This document shows positions 23,696 through 29,881 of a DNA stretch of 38,466 nt, in pieces; the first letter of the stretch is position 1; each line of letters starts with the position of its first letter. The notes below the pieces were generated by a model. The model did not search any database. It was not told where the DNA came from and saw nothing but the letters and a program-made list of their open reading frames with translations. Position numbers and translations under genes: made by a program. Source of the DNA: a virus; the IMG/VR virus record IMGVR_UViG_3300007735_000701, positions 1 to 38,466 of that record. One strand, written 5' to 3'.

Positions 23696-23727
23696 GACTT
23701 GACAAGTCAATAAAGGTTAGATAGTCT
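23696..23727 (+). promoter_or_regulatory. Palindromic GACTTGACAAGTC site, weak promoter P3
   Basis: The 13-base palindrome G-ACTTG-A-CAAGT-C (23696-23708) contains a TTGACA (23699-23704), but the best -10 at 17 bp is only TAGTCT. It is better supported as a copy of the palindromic element than as an active promoter. A GTTAC-CTA-GTAAC inverted repeat and a CCCCGCGGGG palindrome (23749-23758) follow. Confidence 0.45.
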
Positions 23728-23787
23728 CGACTAGTTACCTAGTAACAGCCCCGCGGGGGTGGGTATCACGACACGATTTAACCTTAC

Positions 23788-23817
23788 TTGACAAGGGTGT
23801 ATAGCATAGGCTACAAT
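23788..23817 (+). promoter_or_regulatory. Early promoter P4 for the first early gene
   Basis: TTGACA (23788-23793), an 18-bp spacer and TACAAT (23812-23817). The predicted start near 23824 gives a leader of about 60 bases with a TAGGG-AGATA-CCCTA hairpin (23846-23860) before the gene at 23885. Confidence 0.65.
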
Positions 23818-23884
23818 AGGCTCACGACCTAAACACCCACTAGATTAGGGAGATACCCTATTCTAAGCATGAGAGGATAGTACC

Positions 23885-24190
23885 TTGACCTATAACCCTT
23901 ACGGGGGTTTAGGTAGCATAGTCGTAACGCCACGCAAGGTTCAGGCAACCGATAGACGCTTGGGCACACAAGGCGCACGACTAACCGATACCAAGCATGG
24001 TAAAGCGGTACGCATTAAGCGCACACGCACACGCCATGCGGTAACGACCAACCGACCAAAGGTTGAGCGTGTGCTACCGACCCTTAGCGACCAAGAGCAA
24101 GAGCGTATCGCTCGCGCCCTAGCACTAGCCGAACGCGAACGCGACTTCCGCGCCTCGCTCCCTAGCGTCCACATAGACGCGAACGATTAA
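23885..24190 (+). CDS. Unknown basic early protein
   Basis: A 101-residue protein read from a TTG at 23885, preceded at good distance by GAGAGGAT; no ATG in frame gives comparable length. It starts MTYNPYGGLGSIVVTPRKVQ, is rich in Arg and Lys (AVRIKRTRTRHAVTTNRPKV), and ends with an acidic-basic helix (SDQEQERIARALALAERERD). The second half uses more GC-rich codons (GCG, CGC) than its neighbours, which may indicate separate origin. As the first gene behind the tandem promoters it is a candidate host-takeover or DNA-binding protein. Not recognised. Confidence 0.7.
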   Translation: MTYNPYGGLGSIVVTPRKVQATDRRLGTQGARLTDTKHGKAVRIKRTRTRHAVTTNRPKVERVLPTLSDQEQERIARALALAERERDFRASLPSVHIDAND

Positions 24191-24196
24191 GAATTA

Positions 24197-24245
24197 GCCA
24201 CGCCCGACTGTGGGGGTAGGTCTAGGTTCGAGCCCTAGCGTGGCA
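24197..24245 (+). other. tRNA-like remnant: acceptor and T arm without D arm
   Basis: CTAGG-TTCGAGC-CCTAG (24222-24238) is a perfect T arm with the invariant TTCGA loop. GCCACG (24197-24202) pairs with CGTGGC (24239-24244) as a 6-bp acceptor stem. Only 19 bases lie between the acceptor strand and the T arm, too few for both D and anticodon arms; they include CGACTGT, as in many Asn-type anticodon loops, and an AGGT like a variable loop. It is not a functional canonical tRNA. Either a decayed tRNA gene or a fragment acquired from a host tRNA 3' end. Confidence 0.55.
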
Positions 24246-24249
24246 CGAC

Positions 24250-24278
24250 TTGACAAGCCGTCAAGCCTATGGTAAGAT
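24250..24278 (+). promoter_or_regulatory. Early promoter P5
   Basis: TTGACA (24250-24255), a 17-bp spacer and TAAGAT (24273-24278), immediately after the tRNA-like element. The -35 again lies in a GACTTGACAAG context. It is suitably placed for the gene at 24307, whose ribosome site GAGAGAGG lies in the short leader. Confidence 0.7.
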
Positions 24279-24306
24279 ACTCTTATCATACAGAGAGAGG
24301 TTAGAC

Positions 24307-24447
24307 ATGACACTATCAACGAGTGACATGTTCGCACTAATGATAGCCTTGCTATCGGTGAACATGGTACTATTAGTAGCGTTTCGTAGAGTCTATGTGT
24401 TAGAGCGTAGATTACGCAGATACAAAGGCTACTATGACGCACGATAA
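24307..24447 (+). CDS. Small single-pass membrane protein
   Basis: A 46-residue protein from the ATG at 24307 (GAGAGAGG upstream). A longer frame starting at a TTG inside promoter P5 is rejected. It begins MTLSTSDMFALMIALLSVNM, so residues about 8-26 form a membrane helix, followed by a strongly basic tail (RRVYVLERRLRRYKGYY). By the positive-inside rule the tail would be cytoplasmic. Early small membrane proteins often act on host functions or superinfection; no specific role can be named. Confidence 0.65.
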   Translation: MTLSTSDMFALMIALLSVNMVLLVAFRRVYVLERRLRRYKGYYDAR

Positions 24448-24622
24448 CCTATTGCTAGACCTTACAATGCGTGAGGTCGAGGTAATCCGCATGGCTCTAC
24501 GCCTACAAGAGGATACCCATAAGCGCAACGACTTCCCTAGCCTAGTGCTAGAGACTCAGACCCTGCGCTCCAAAATTGCAGACGCAATTATAGATAACGC
24601 TAAAGAATTGACAAAGGCTTAG
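24434..24622 (+). CDS. Small helical early protein
   Basis: A 62-residue protein whose ATG overlaps the end of the membrane protein gene by 14 bases; AAGG lies just upstream. It is one or two amphipathic helices (MREVEVIRMALRLQEDTHKR, then VLETQTLRSKIADAIIDNAK). No known motif. The following promoter P6 lies within its 3' end (24608-24622). Confidence 0.65.
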   Translation: MTHDNLLLDLTMREVEVIRMALRLQEDTHKRNDFPSLVLETQTLRSKIADAIIDNAKELTKA

Positions 24623-24636
24623 AGACATGCTATACT
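24608..24636 (+). promoter_or_regulatory. Early promoter P6 for the amidoligase operon
   Basis: TTGACA (24608-24613), a 17-bp spacer and TATACT (24631-24636). The best-formed promoter of the series with P1. The predicted start near 24643 gives a short leader carrying AGAGGGGG before the ATG at 24667. Confidence 0.75.
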
Positions 24637-24666
24637 ACGACTATACAACGAGAGGGGGTGAGATAC

Positions 24667-25956
24667 ATGAAAGATGATGATGAGACTATCGTATGTGATA
24701 CATGCAGTAGCACTATCGAGTCGGGTGATGAGTTAGTGCTCGATGGTACGGCATACTGTACCGAGTGCGTGTTTAGTTGCTACCAATGCAACGACATACG
24801 CGACATGGAGGATAATGTCTCAGTCGGTGGCGATTTGTGGTGCCATAACTGCGCTAGTTACTGTGAGCGTTGTGATGACGGCATGTCAAATGACGATAAT
24901 CACACAGTAGATAACGAGTCATGGTGTCAGTATTGCACAGAGAATTACGCATACTACTGCGAGAATTGCTGTGAGACATCATCAGAGAGTACAACCTATG
25001 TTAGTGATACACCATACTGTGAGTCGTGCTTCTCCGATAATTGCTACTACTGTGATGACTGTAACGACTCATACCATAACGATTACCCTTGCGAGTGTCG
25101 TGAGAGCGATAGTGTAGAGGGTAAGTGTTGTCGTGGCTTCCGCGCAAGCGGTACTATTCACGATTACTCATGCAAGCCAGCACCTATGTTTAAGGGTGTT
25201 AGCAAGCACAAGATGTATCTCGGCTTTGAGTTAGAGACAGAGATGAGAGATGTGGAACGCGCCTCGCGGTTTGCGTCTGCTAATCTCGAGGGTATTGCAT
25301 ACCTAAAGCATGACGGAAGTATTAGTAGTGGGTTCGAGATAGTAACTCACCCACATACACACCAACAGTATCGAGAGAACAGCGCGGTACTGTGGGATAC
25401 TATTAACAAGTTACGACATGAGCATAATGCTAGGTCATGGGATACAGATACCTGTGGCTTACACATACACCTAAGTCGTGACGGGTTTAGTAGTGGCGCA
25501 CACTTGCACAGGTTTATAGCCTTTGTGTACAAGAACGCCCCACAGATGATGAAGTTTGCTGGTCGCAAGACTAGGTTCGCTAGGTTCAATGATGTCTATA
25601 CCTTTGATGAGTATGACAGACCTGTGTTCTCAATCAAGCACAAGGTCGGACACCCGAACATGAACAGTAGTGAACGCTACTCAGCGGTCAATACTCAGAA
25701 CGAAAACACCATAGAATTGCGCTTCTTCAGAGGCACAATGAAAACAAGTGGTGTGTTAAGTGCCCTAGACTTAGCACAAGCCATGGTAGAATACACTAGG
25801 GAACTACGACTAGATGATGTAAAGTTAGGCGCATTATCTTGGGAGTGGTTCGCTGACTATGTAGTGTCTAACAATGGACTCTATCCCGACCTATACTCTA
25901 GGTTGGACAAGATACAATCAGTGGACATCAACAAGCGAGAATTCGCTAATGCGTAG
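24667..25956 (+). CDS. Amidoligase-like (COOH-NH2 ligase fold) protein with LIM-like zinc N-terminus
   Basis: A 429-residue protein from the ATG at 24667 (AGAGGGGG eight bases before; a GTG at 24658 is too close to it). The first 155 residues hold about 30 Cys in CXXC pairs, like repeated LIM or treble-clef zinc fingers. From about 183 on it matches the glutamine-synthetase-fold amidoligase family (Amidoligase_2): GFELETEM (186), KHDGSISSGFEIVTHP (214-229), CGLHIHLS (263-270), and ELRFFRGTM (350). These Glu and His residues are the expected metal and ATP ligands. The next gene is a class II glutamine amidotransferase, which could supply ammonia. Proposed role: ATP-dependent amide-bond formation on a protein, peptide or cell-wall precursor. 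Family call good; substrate unknown. Confidence 0.82.
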   Translation: MKDDDETIVCDTCSSTIESGDELVLDGTAYCTECVFSCYQCNDIRDMEDNVSVGGDLWCHNCASYCERCDDGMSNDDNHTVDNESWCQYCTENYAYYCENCCETSSESTTYVSDTPYCESCFSDNCYYCDDCNDSYHNDYPCECRESDSVEGKCCRGFRASGTIHDYSCKPAPMFKGVSKHKMYLGFELETEMRDVERASRFASANLEGIAYLKHDGSISSGFEIVTHPHTHQQYRENSAVLWDTINKLRHEHNARSWDTDTCGLHIHLSRDGFSSGAHLHRFIAFVYKNAPQMMKFAGRKTRFARFNDVYTFDEYDRPVFSIKHKVGHPNMNSSERYSAVNTQNENTIELRFFRGTMKTSGVLSALDLAQAMVEYTRELRLDDVKLGALSWEWFADYVVSNNGLYPDLYSRLDKIQSVDINKREFANA

Positions 25957-25968
25957 GGAGATGATACA

Positions 25969-26778
25969 ATGTGCTTACTTATAGTGTGCGAGCCAAACTC
26001 CACACCTAACAAAGCAGACCTACACGCTGGTGCGTGTAGTAATCCACATGGATTTGGATTTGCTATTCATGCTGGTGATAGGATTATCTCCGAGCGTAGC
26101 ATGTCTGCTAAGAAATCTATCAAACGCTTCTTGGAATTACGCAAGCAATTCCCTGACGGCTACGCCATGTGGCATGCACGATACGCCACTCATGGTGTTA
26201 AGAACGAACAGAACTGTCACCCATTTGTGGTTGGCGGTGATGAGCGTACTTACCTAGCACATAATGGTGTGCTTGACATAAGTATCGGCAAGTCTGACAA
26301 GCGTAGTGATACGCGTGTCTTTGCTGAGGATACACTACCTAGAATTGGTGGCGTGTCCGCACTTGATGATGATAATGTATGGATTATGGCTGAGACTTGG
26401 GCTAAGGGTAGCAAGATTGCTATCATAACATGTGACCCAGCAGCCAAGCACCCTATGTATCTACTCAATGAGTCGGCTGGTTCATGGGATAACGAAGGTA
26501 TTTGGTGGAGTAATCAAAGCCACAAGCGTAGCCTATACTCCGCACCTACCAAAGTTATGCCCATAGAACAAGACGACGAACTGTGGGACTACGCAGTAGA
26601 CTTAGACTTAGATGTCTGCCCCTACTGCGAGTCTGCCACAGATTTGCACGACAACCCATACTACTGTAACATGTGTAAGTCATGCTTTGATTGTTCAATC
26701 ATGATAGATGACTGCCTATGTTACACACCAAACAAAGATTGGCAAAGCAAACGGAGCCTTGCCGATTTCCTATACTAG
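25969..26778 (+). CDS. Class II glutamine amidotransferase with C-terminal zinc ribbon
   Basis: A 269-residue Ntn-hydrolase. The sequence starts Met-Cys, so Cys2 becomes the N-terminal nucleophile. It is followed by NPHGFGFAIH (25-34), HARYATHG (69-76, glutamine-binding Arg), the NCHPF block (82-86), the HNGVL loop (98-102) and SDTRVFAE (113-120), all in the order of the class II amidotransferase domain. The last 60 residues carry a zinc-ribbon-like Cys set (CPYCES, CNMCKSC, CSIMIDDCLC). No synthase domain is fused, so a separate acceptor enzyme is expected, and the amidoligase 12 bases upstream is the obvious one. Ribosome site GGGAGATGATACA. Ammonia transfer to that partner is inference. 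Confidence 0.88.
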   Translation: MCLLIVCEPNSTPNKADLHAGACSNPHGFGFAIHAGDRIISERSMSAKKSIKRFLELRKQFPDGYAMWHARYATHGVKNEQNCHPFVVGGDERTYLAHNGVLDISIGKSDKRSDTRVFAEDTLPRIGGVSALDDDNVWIMAETWAKGSKIAIITCDPAAKHPMYLLNESAGSWDNEGIWWSNQSHKRSLYSAPTKVMPIEQDDELWDYAVDLDLDVCPYCESATDLHDNPYYCNMCKSCFDCSIMIDDCLCYTPNKDWQSKRSLADFLY

Positions 26779-26789
26779 AGAGGTAACAA

Positions 26790-27050
26790 ATGAACGACAC
26801 AATTCTACATCTCGCTGAGGAACTACGCGTTATCGCAGACGAGATTTCATACAACGCAATTGACACATCAAGTGACTACCCAAAGCGTGGCACTATTGTG
26901 AAAGCACTACCTTCACAGACACGCTTCAAGCCTAAGTCGGTTTGGGTATCGCTAGGCAATGGCACATACAAGCACCTTACTGGTAGCAAGGGTCTCATCA
27001 CTACACATGAGCGACTCAATGGCTACACAGAAGTAGTATTCGAAGCGTAA
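26790..27050 (+). CDS. Unknown early protein of the amidoligase operon
   Basis: An 86-residue protein 11 bases after the amidotransferase, with AGAGAGG before its ATG. An N-terminal helix (HLAEELRVIADEISYNAIDT) precedes a beta-rich part with a Lys-rich strand set (RFKPKSVWVSLGNGTYKHLT) and VFEA at the end. It reads like a small SH3-like or OB-like barrel, but I do not recognise it. Confidence 0.65.
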   Translation: MNDTILHLAEELRVIADEISYNAIDTSSDYPKRGTIVKALPSQTRFKPKSVWVSLGNGTYKHLTGSKGLITTHERLNGYTEVVFEA

Positions 27051-27107
27051 TACATGTCCTGAGTATGACATTAAACTGCTCACTATTATTGACAGAGAGG
27101 ATAGACA

Positions 27108-27260
27108 ATGAGTACACTATGGAAAGCAGAACTAACTGATGAGTTAATCGCTCATCTAACCGACGACGACAAGGTACGTATACGCAGAGACCTAGACATG
27201 GCAGTCGAGGCTATCTGTAATGAGTATGAAGTAGGGAGGGAATACAAACATGAGTTATGA
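27108..27260 (+). CDS. Short acidic early protein (50 residues)
   Basis: ATG at 27108 after GAGAGGATAGACA, stop TGA at 27258-27260. The product begins MSTLWKAELTDELIAHLTDD and continues DKVRIRRDLDMAVEAICNEY. It is helical and mixed-charge. The stop overlaps the ATG of the next gene by several bases, which supports translation. Function unknown. Confidence 0.6.
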   Translation: MSTLWKAELTDELIAHLTDDDKVRIRRDLDMAVEAICNEYEVGREYKHEL

Positions 27261-27435
27261 AATTACGGAAACAAAGTATGAGTGGCAACTTGGTGACTAC
27301 CTAGTACGCACTTATGTAGGCGAGTATGGTATACACACAGAGTGGTTTAAGGGCGACTATGTGTTAGATAGTAATGATGTACCAGATACTGTAATGGCAG
27401 AGTACGAGAACCTATGTCGAGAGGAGGGGCTATGA
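27250..27435 (+). CDS. Small early protein, unknown
   Basis: A 61-residue acidic protein (MSYEITETKYEWQLGDYLVR). The aromatic-rich beta pattern with YVGEYGIHTEWFKGDYVLDS suggests a compact beta sheet, followed by a helix (VMAEYENLCREEG). ATG at 27250 overlaps the preceding gene, and GGGAGGG lies upstream. Stop overlaps the next ATG (ATGA). Confidence 0.65.
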   Translation: MSYEITETKYEWQLGDYLVRTYVGEYGIHTEWFKGDYVLDSNDVPDTVMAEYENLCREEGL

Positions 27436-27539
27436 GTTACGAGCCACCACTTGACGACGACATAGCATTAGGGTATGATGATGAAGAAGAACTCGACGAG
27501 GAATTCGACGAGATGACAGAGATAGCACTAGAGAGATAG
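27432..27539 (+). CDS. Very short acidic protein (35 residues)
   Basis: ATG at 27432 inside an ATGA overlap with the previous stop; GAGGAGGGG precedes it. The product is highly acidic: MSYEPPLDDDIALGYDDEEE and then LDEEFDEMTEIALER. DNA-mimic-like charge is notable but the length is too short for a confident role. The stop TAG is followed by the ribosome site of the WhiB gene. Confidence 0.5.
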   Translation: MSYEPPLDDDIALGYDDEEELDEEFDEMTEIALER

Positions 27540-27549
27540 GAGATAGAGT

Positions 27550-27876
27550 ATGCAAGGTCTATGTACAGGTCATGAGAACCCTGACCTATGGTTCAGCGAG
27601 TCTATTGACAGCGACGGCGACAGCGGTTATGTAAATGAGAACAGCGCAGAATACAAACAGCGTATCGCTAATGTAAAGACCGCGCTATCTATCTGCAACG
27701 CATGTCCCAGCAAGGCTGAATGCTTTGATGAGGGTATGAAGCGAGAGAATTTAGACAATGGAATTTGGGGAGGCTCTCTACCAGGCGAGCGTATCATACT
27801 TGCAGATGTTTCAATAACATGGAACAATCGTAGGCAGATGATTAACTTCGCAAACAGAGTAAGGGCAACTATCTAA
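27550..27876 (+). CDS. WhiB-family Fe-S transcription regulator
   Basis: A 108-residue protein with the WhiB signature: four Cys at 5, 49, 52 and 58 (C-X43-CXXC-X5-C, [4Fe-4S] ligands) and the turn GIWGG (71-75). A short basic end (NNRRQMINFANRVRATI) may contact DNA. Trp14 and Phe15 lie after an NPDLWF motif, as in other members. WhiB proteins are confined to actinobacteria and their phages and bind the primary sigma factor. Phage members such as TM4 WhiB can repress host whiB genes. Here it sits early, before a secreted transglycosylase. It probably redirects host or phage transcription; the direction is not shown by sequence. Confidence 0.92.
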   Translation: MQGLCTGHENPDLWFSESIDSDGDSGYVNENSAEYKQRIANVKTALSICNACPSKAECFDEGMKRENLDNGIWGGSLPGERIILADVSITWNNRRQMINFANRVRATI

Positions 27877-28268
27877 TGAAGTCAATAGCATTCTTGCTAC
27901 TCGTAGTAGTAGCCTTTCTATTAACCGATAACTCAAAGACAGCCACGGACACAACAGACAAAGGCGTGCAAGTCTCTTGGAGCATGGAAGATAGCAAGGC
28001 ATACGCTAGAGACAAACTTAAAGAGTGGCAAGATAATCAGTGGTCTTGTCTCAACAGATTGTGGGGTAAGGAATCCGCATGGAATCCTGATGCATTCAAT
28101 CCTGTTCGTGTGATGGGGAAGCACGCGGGCGGTATCCCTCAACTGTTGGGACTTGACCCTGACACACCAGCACCACGTCAGATAGAGCGTGGGCTTGACT
28201 ACATTTACTATAGATACGGCACACCATGCGACGCATGGTTACATTGGAAAAGGAATGGTAACTACTAA
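27876..28268 (+). CDS. Secreted transglycosylase-like (SLT fold) protein
   Basis: A 130-residue protein that starts MKSIAFLLLVVVAFLLTDNS, a signal peptide or anchor. The mature part resembles the short lysozyme-like transglycosylase fold: CLNRLWGKESAWNPDAFNP with catalytic Glu66, AGGIPQLLG in place of the usual A(Y/W)G(L/I)PQ block, and RQIERGLDYIYYRYGTPCDA followed by a Trp. Cys58 and Cys118 may form a disulphide. The gene overlaps the WhiB stop by one base and the next start by one base. An early, exported muralytic enzyme is unusual because the endolysin is late (35038-35505). Possible roles: wall opening, remodelling or superinfection exclusion. Confidence 0.82.
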   Translation: MKSIAFLLLVVVAFLLTDNSKTATDTTDKGVQVSWSMEDSKAYARDKLKEWQDNQWSCLNRLWGKESAWNPDAFNPVRVMGKHAGGIPQLLGLDPDTPAPRQIERGLDYIYYRYGTPCDAWLHWKRNGNY

Positions 28269-28381
28269 TGGAAGAAGAAGAAACAATTAACTGTTCTCGG
28301 TGCGAAGCACCAACGCCAGAGAGTGAGTTATTGGAATTGCTTTCATGGTGGGTATGTGGAATTTGTTATGATGACTTATAG
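28268..28381 (+). CDS. Zinc-ribbon miniprotein (37 residues)
   Basis: ATG at 28268 overlaps the preceding TAA (TAATG). The product starts MEEEETINCSRCEAPTPESE and ends WWVCGICYDDL, giving two CXXC pairs (9/12 and 30/33) as in a minimal zinc ribbon. It is one of several such proteins in this operon. Confidence 0.65.
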   Translation: MEEEETINCSRCEAPTPESELLELLSWWVCGICYDDL

Positions 28382-28393
28382 AGAGGATAAATT

Positions 28394-28618
28394 ATGGCTA
28401 AACATGTAACAGAAATGCGCCCTGATTACACTCAGGCTATGGACATACGCGGTGAACCTACACTAGTATGCCCATGCGGTTGTGAGATTTGGAATCTCAA
28501 GACAATCTTTGATGACGACGGCGAGATTGGTATGTACTTCCTTGACATGGAGTGCGCTGAGTGTGGTACACTAGCAACTGCACCAGTACCAGAAGGAACG
28601 GAGATAGAAGATGACTGA
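28394..28618 (+). CDS. Zinc-ribbon early protein
   Basis: A 74-residue protein with AGAGAGGATAAATT before the ATG. Cys occur in VCPCGCEIWNLK and MECAECGTLATAPV, a zinc-ribbon layout with an acidic loop between (FDDDGEIGMYFLDM). Similar proteins are common in actinophage genomes. Could bind RNA, DNA or RNA polymerase; not specified by sequence. Confidence 0.7.
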   Translation: MAKHVTEMRPDYTQAMDIRGEPTLVCPCGCEIWNLKTIFDDDGEIGMYFLDMECAECGTLATAPVPEGTEIEDD

Positions 28619-28757
28619 GTTTCTACATCAATTAGTAGCAAACAGAGAGCACATACAACAGGACATAGAACTTCATCGTGCATGGCGTGAAACGCTACTG
28701 CGCGAAGTTGGAATTGTTAATGACCCATGGGAGTTAGCTGAGGAAACAAATGGCTAG
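28611..28757 (+). CDS. Short helical early protein (48 residues)
   Basis: ATG at 28611 overlaps the end of the zinc-ribbon gene, stop TAG at 28755-28757. The product is one long helix: MTEFLHQLVANREHIQQDIE, then LHRAWRETLLREVGIVNDPW. No motif. The overlap with both neighbours supports it as real. Confidence 0.6.
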   Translation: MTEFLHQLVANREHIQQDIELHRAWRETLLREVGIVNDPWELAEETNG

Positions 28758-28926
28758 TTATGAATACAAATGTGAGGGTGACTCAAGCACTATTACAGTC
28801 AGCCGAGGTATGACCGAACAGGAAATCATACCTTACTGTGATAGTTGCAATGAGCCAATGGTTAGGGTGTACAGTGCACCGCCTGTCAAGTTCAATGGCA
28901 GTGGATTCTATAGTACGGGAGGATAG
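28750..28926 (+). CDS. FmdB-type zinc-ribbon protein (58 residues)
   Basis: ATG at 28750, stop TAG at 28926. It starts MASYEYKCEGD and has CDSCNEPMVRVYSAPPVKF followed by NGSGFYSTGG. The YEYKC start, the CXXC and the closing VKFNGSGFYSTGG match the FmdB/CxxC zinc-ribbon family (putative regulatory proteins), frequent in actinobacteria and their phages. One Cys of the first pair appears replaced (only C8 in the first half; C30 and C33 in the second), so the zinc site may be incomplete. Role unknown. Confidence 0.75.
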   Translation: MASYEYKCEGDSSTITVSRGMTEQEIIPYCDSCNEPMVRVYSAPPVKFNGSGFYSTGG

Positions 28927-28929
28927 CAA

Positions 28930-29148
28930 ATGGTATGTGAAGTATGCGAGAGCGGTGGTTGCTCAGCCTGTGACGTACAGTCTGAGGAACTACAGTTTGC
29001 TAGCATGAAAGAGATTGAAGAGTTCTACAATGTCAATGGGGAAGCATTGCATGTTGACCCAGCCGAGATAGACTTAGAGGGTATGATACAAGAGATGATA
29101 AATTCAGAGGTTGACTTCGACAGGGAGTTCGACCCTGATGCTGAGTGA
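28930..29148 (+). CDS. Cys-rich acidic early protein
   Basis: A 72-residue protein. Its N-terminus MVCEVCESGGCSACDVQSEE has two CXXC-type pairs (3/6 and 11/14). The rest is acidic and helical (MKEIEEFYNVNGEALHVDPA). It is the last gene of the early plus-strand block; the replication block ends 20 bases further on, converging. A short AT-rich inverted repeat (AGTTTA..TAAACT, 29153-29169) in between is a weak terminator candidate at most. Confidence 0.7.
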   Translation: MVCEVCESGGCSACDVQSEELQFASMKEIEEFYNVNGEALHVDPAEIDLEGMIQEMINSEVDFDREFDPDAE

Positions 29149-29167
29149 TACGAGTTTAACTTATAAA

Positions 29168-29881
29168 CTAATCGTTAACATCTTCGCGTTCATCATGCCA
29201 TTCGTCATGATTGCTGGAATCATAGCCCTCTACTACTTCACCTGGCTCTTCTGTTTCTGGCTCTGGAAGGTCCTTGTCTAGGAACGGACGATACCCACCC
29301 AACTTATTGACCAGACGCTTGATAGCCCTGTTACCTCTCATGCGTGCTGCGTCATCACTACCTAGTGATAAGTAATTACTTATCTCTTTGTAGTCCATAG
29401 ACTCTGCATATCGGAAGAAGAGTATCTTTCTATCCTCTTTACTTAACTTCCAATATGCGGAGTCTATCTCCATCATCATGACAGATAAGTTTCCACCCTC
29501 TGATGGCGCACTTGGTCGCCCTGGTCTACCTAAGTTTAACTTATGGGTAACACCATACTCATTACGTAACACAGCAGGAAGCAGTGCCTCTACAACATCT
29601 GCTTCATAGTAATACAAATCCGATACGTCGTAGCCGACACTCTTTGCTTTCCACTTCTGACAATAATCTAGCGCATGATTACGCAGGCTACGATAGATAA
29701 GGTTCTTTGCATCCTTATCACCTATCTTCTCCCACTCAGCTACCTTGTTAGGGTGCTTAGCAAACCACTCATACAAACTCTGCTTGATATCTTCAAGTTC
29801 AACCATGTCAAACTTGCGATGATACTCAGAGGCTACTGATGTGATTACGTATTCCCATGGCTCAATTTGTTGCCAGTTCAT
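29168..29881 (-). CDS. Sigma-like HTH protein
   Basis: A 237-residue protein. The N-terminal half has helices similar in layout to sigma region 2 (VASEYHRKFDMVELEDIKQS, and RSLRNHALDYCQKWKAKSVG). Residues about 145-195 resemble sigma region 4: YWKLSKEDRKILFFRYAESM, then DYKEISNYLSLGSDDAARMR with GNRAIKRL. The last 40 residues are a very acidic tail. Similar sigma-like proteins are coded in actinophage replication modules. It could direct middle or late transcription or act as a DNA-binding regulator. Its start overlaps the preceding gene by 20 bases. Whether it is a working sigma factor is uncertain. Confidence 0.7.
   Translation of the reverse strand: MNWQQIEPWEYVITSVASEYHRKFDMVELEDIKQSLYEWFAKHPNKVAEWEKIGDKDAKNLIYRSLRNHALDYCQKWKAKSVGYDVSDLYYYEADVVEALLPAVLRNEYGVTHKLNLGRPGRPSAPSEGGNLSVMMMEIDSAYWKLSKEDRKILFFRYAESMDYKEISNYLSLGSDDAARMRGNRAIKRLVNKLGGYRPFLDKDLPEPETEEPGEVVEGYDSSNHDEWHDEREDVND

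Larger units (their letters stand above)
22949..23884. other. Intergenic control region between late (-) and early (+) operons
   Basis: About 930 bases without a convincing gene on either strand. The left third (22990-23260) is AT-rich and full of inverted repeats, including a 28-base run of only A and T at 23008-23035. The middle (23363-23522) holds ordered direct repeats and two operator-like palindromes. The right part (23533-23860) holds a series of rightward promoters and short hairpins. A perfect TATAAT on the minus strand (complement of 23122-23127) is a possible -10 for the late operon but has no good -35. This is the natural place for an origin and for the early/late switch. Confidence 0.8.

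Noticed and set aside
23475-23705. 76-residue minus-strand frame in the control region
   Set aside because: Lies across promoters, repeats and hairpins, has no ribosome site and no pattern of a protein.
24197-24245. Functional tRNA gene
   Set aside because: Only about 49 bases from acceptor to acceptor; no D arm and no proper 5-bp anticodon stem.
24250-24306. N-terminal extension of the small membrane protein from a TTG
   Set aside because: The TTG is the -35 of promoter P5; the ATG at 24307 has a proper ribosome site.
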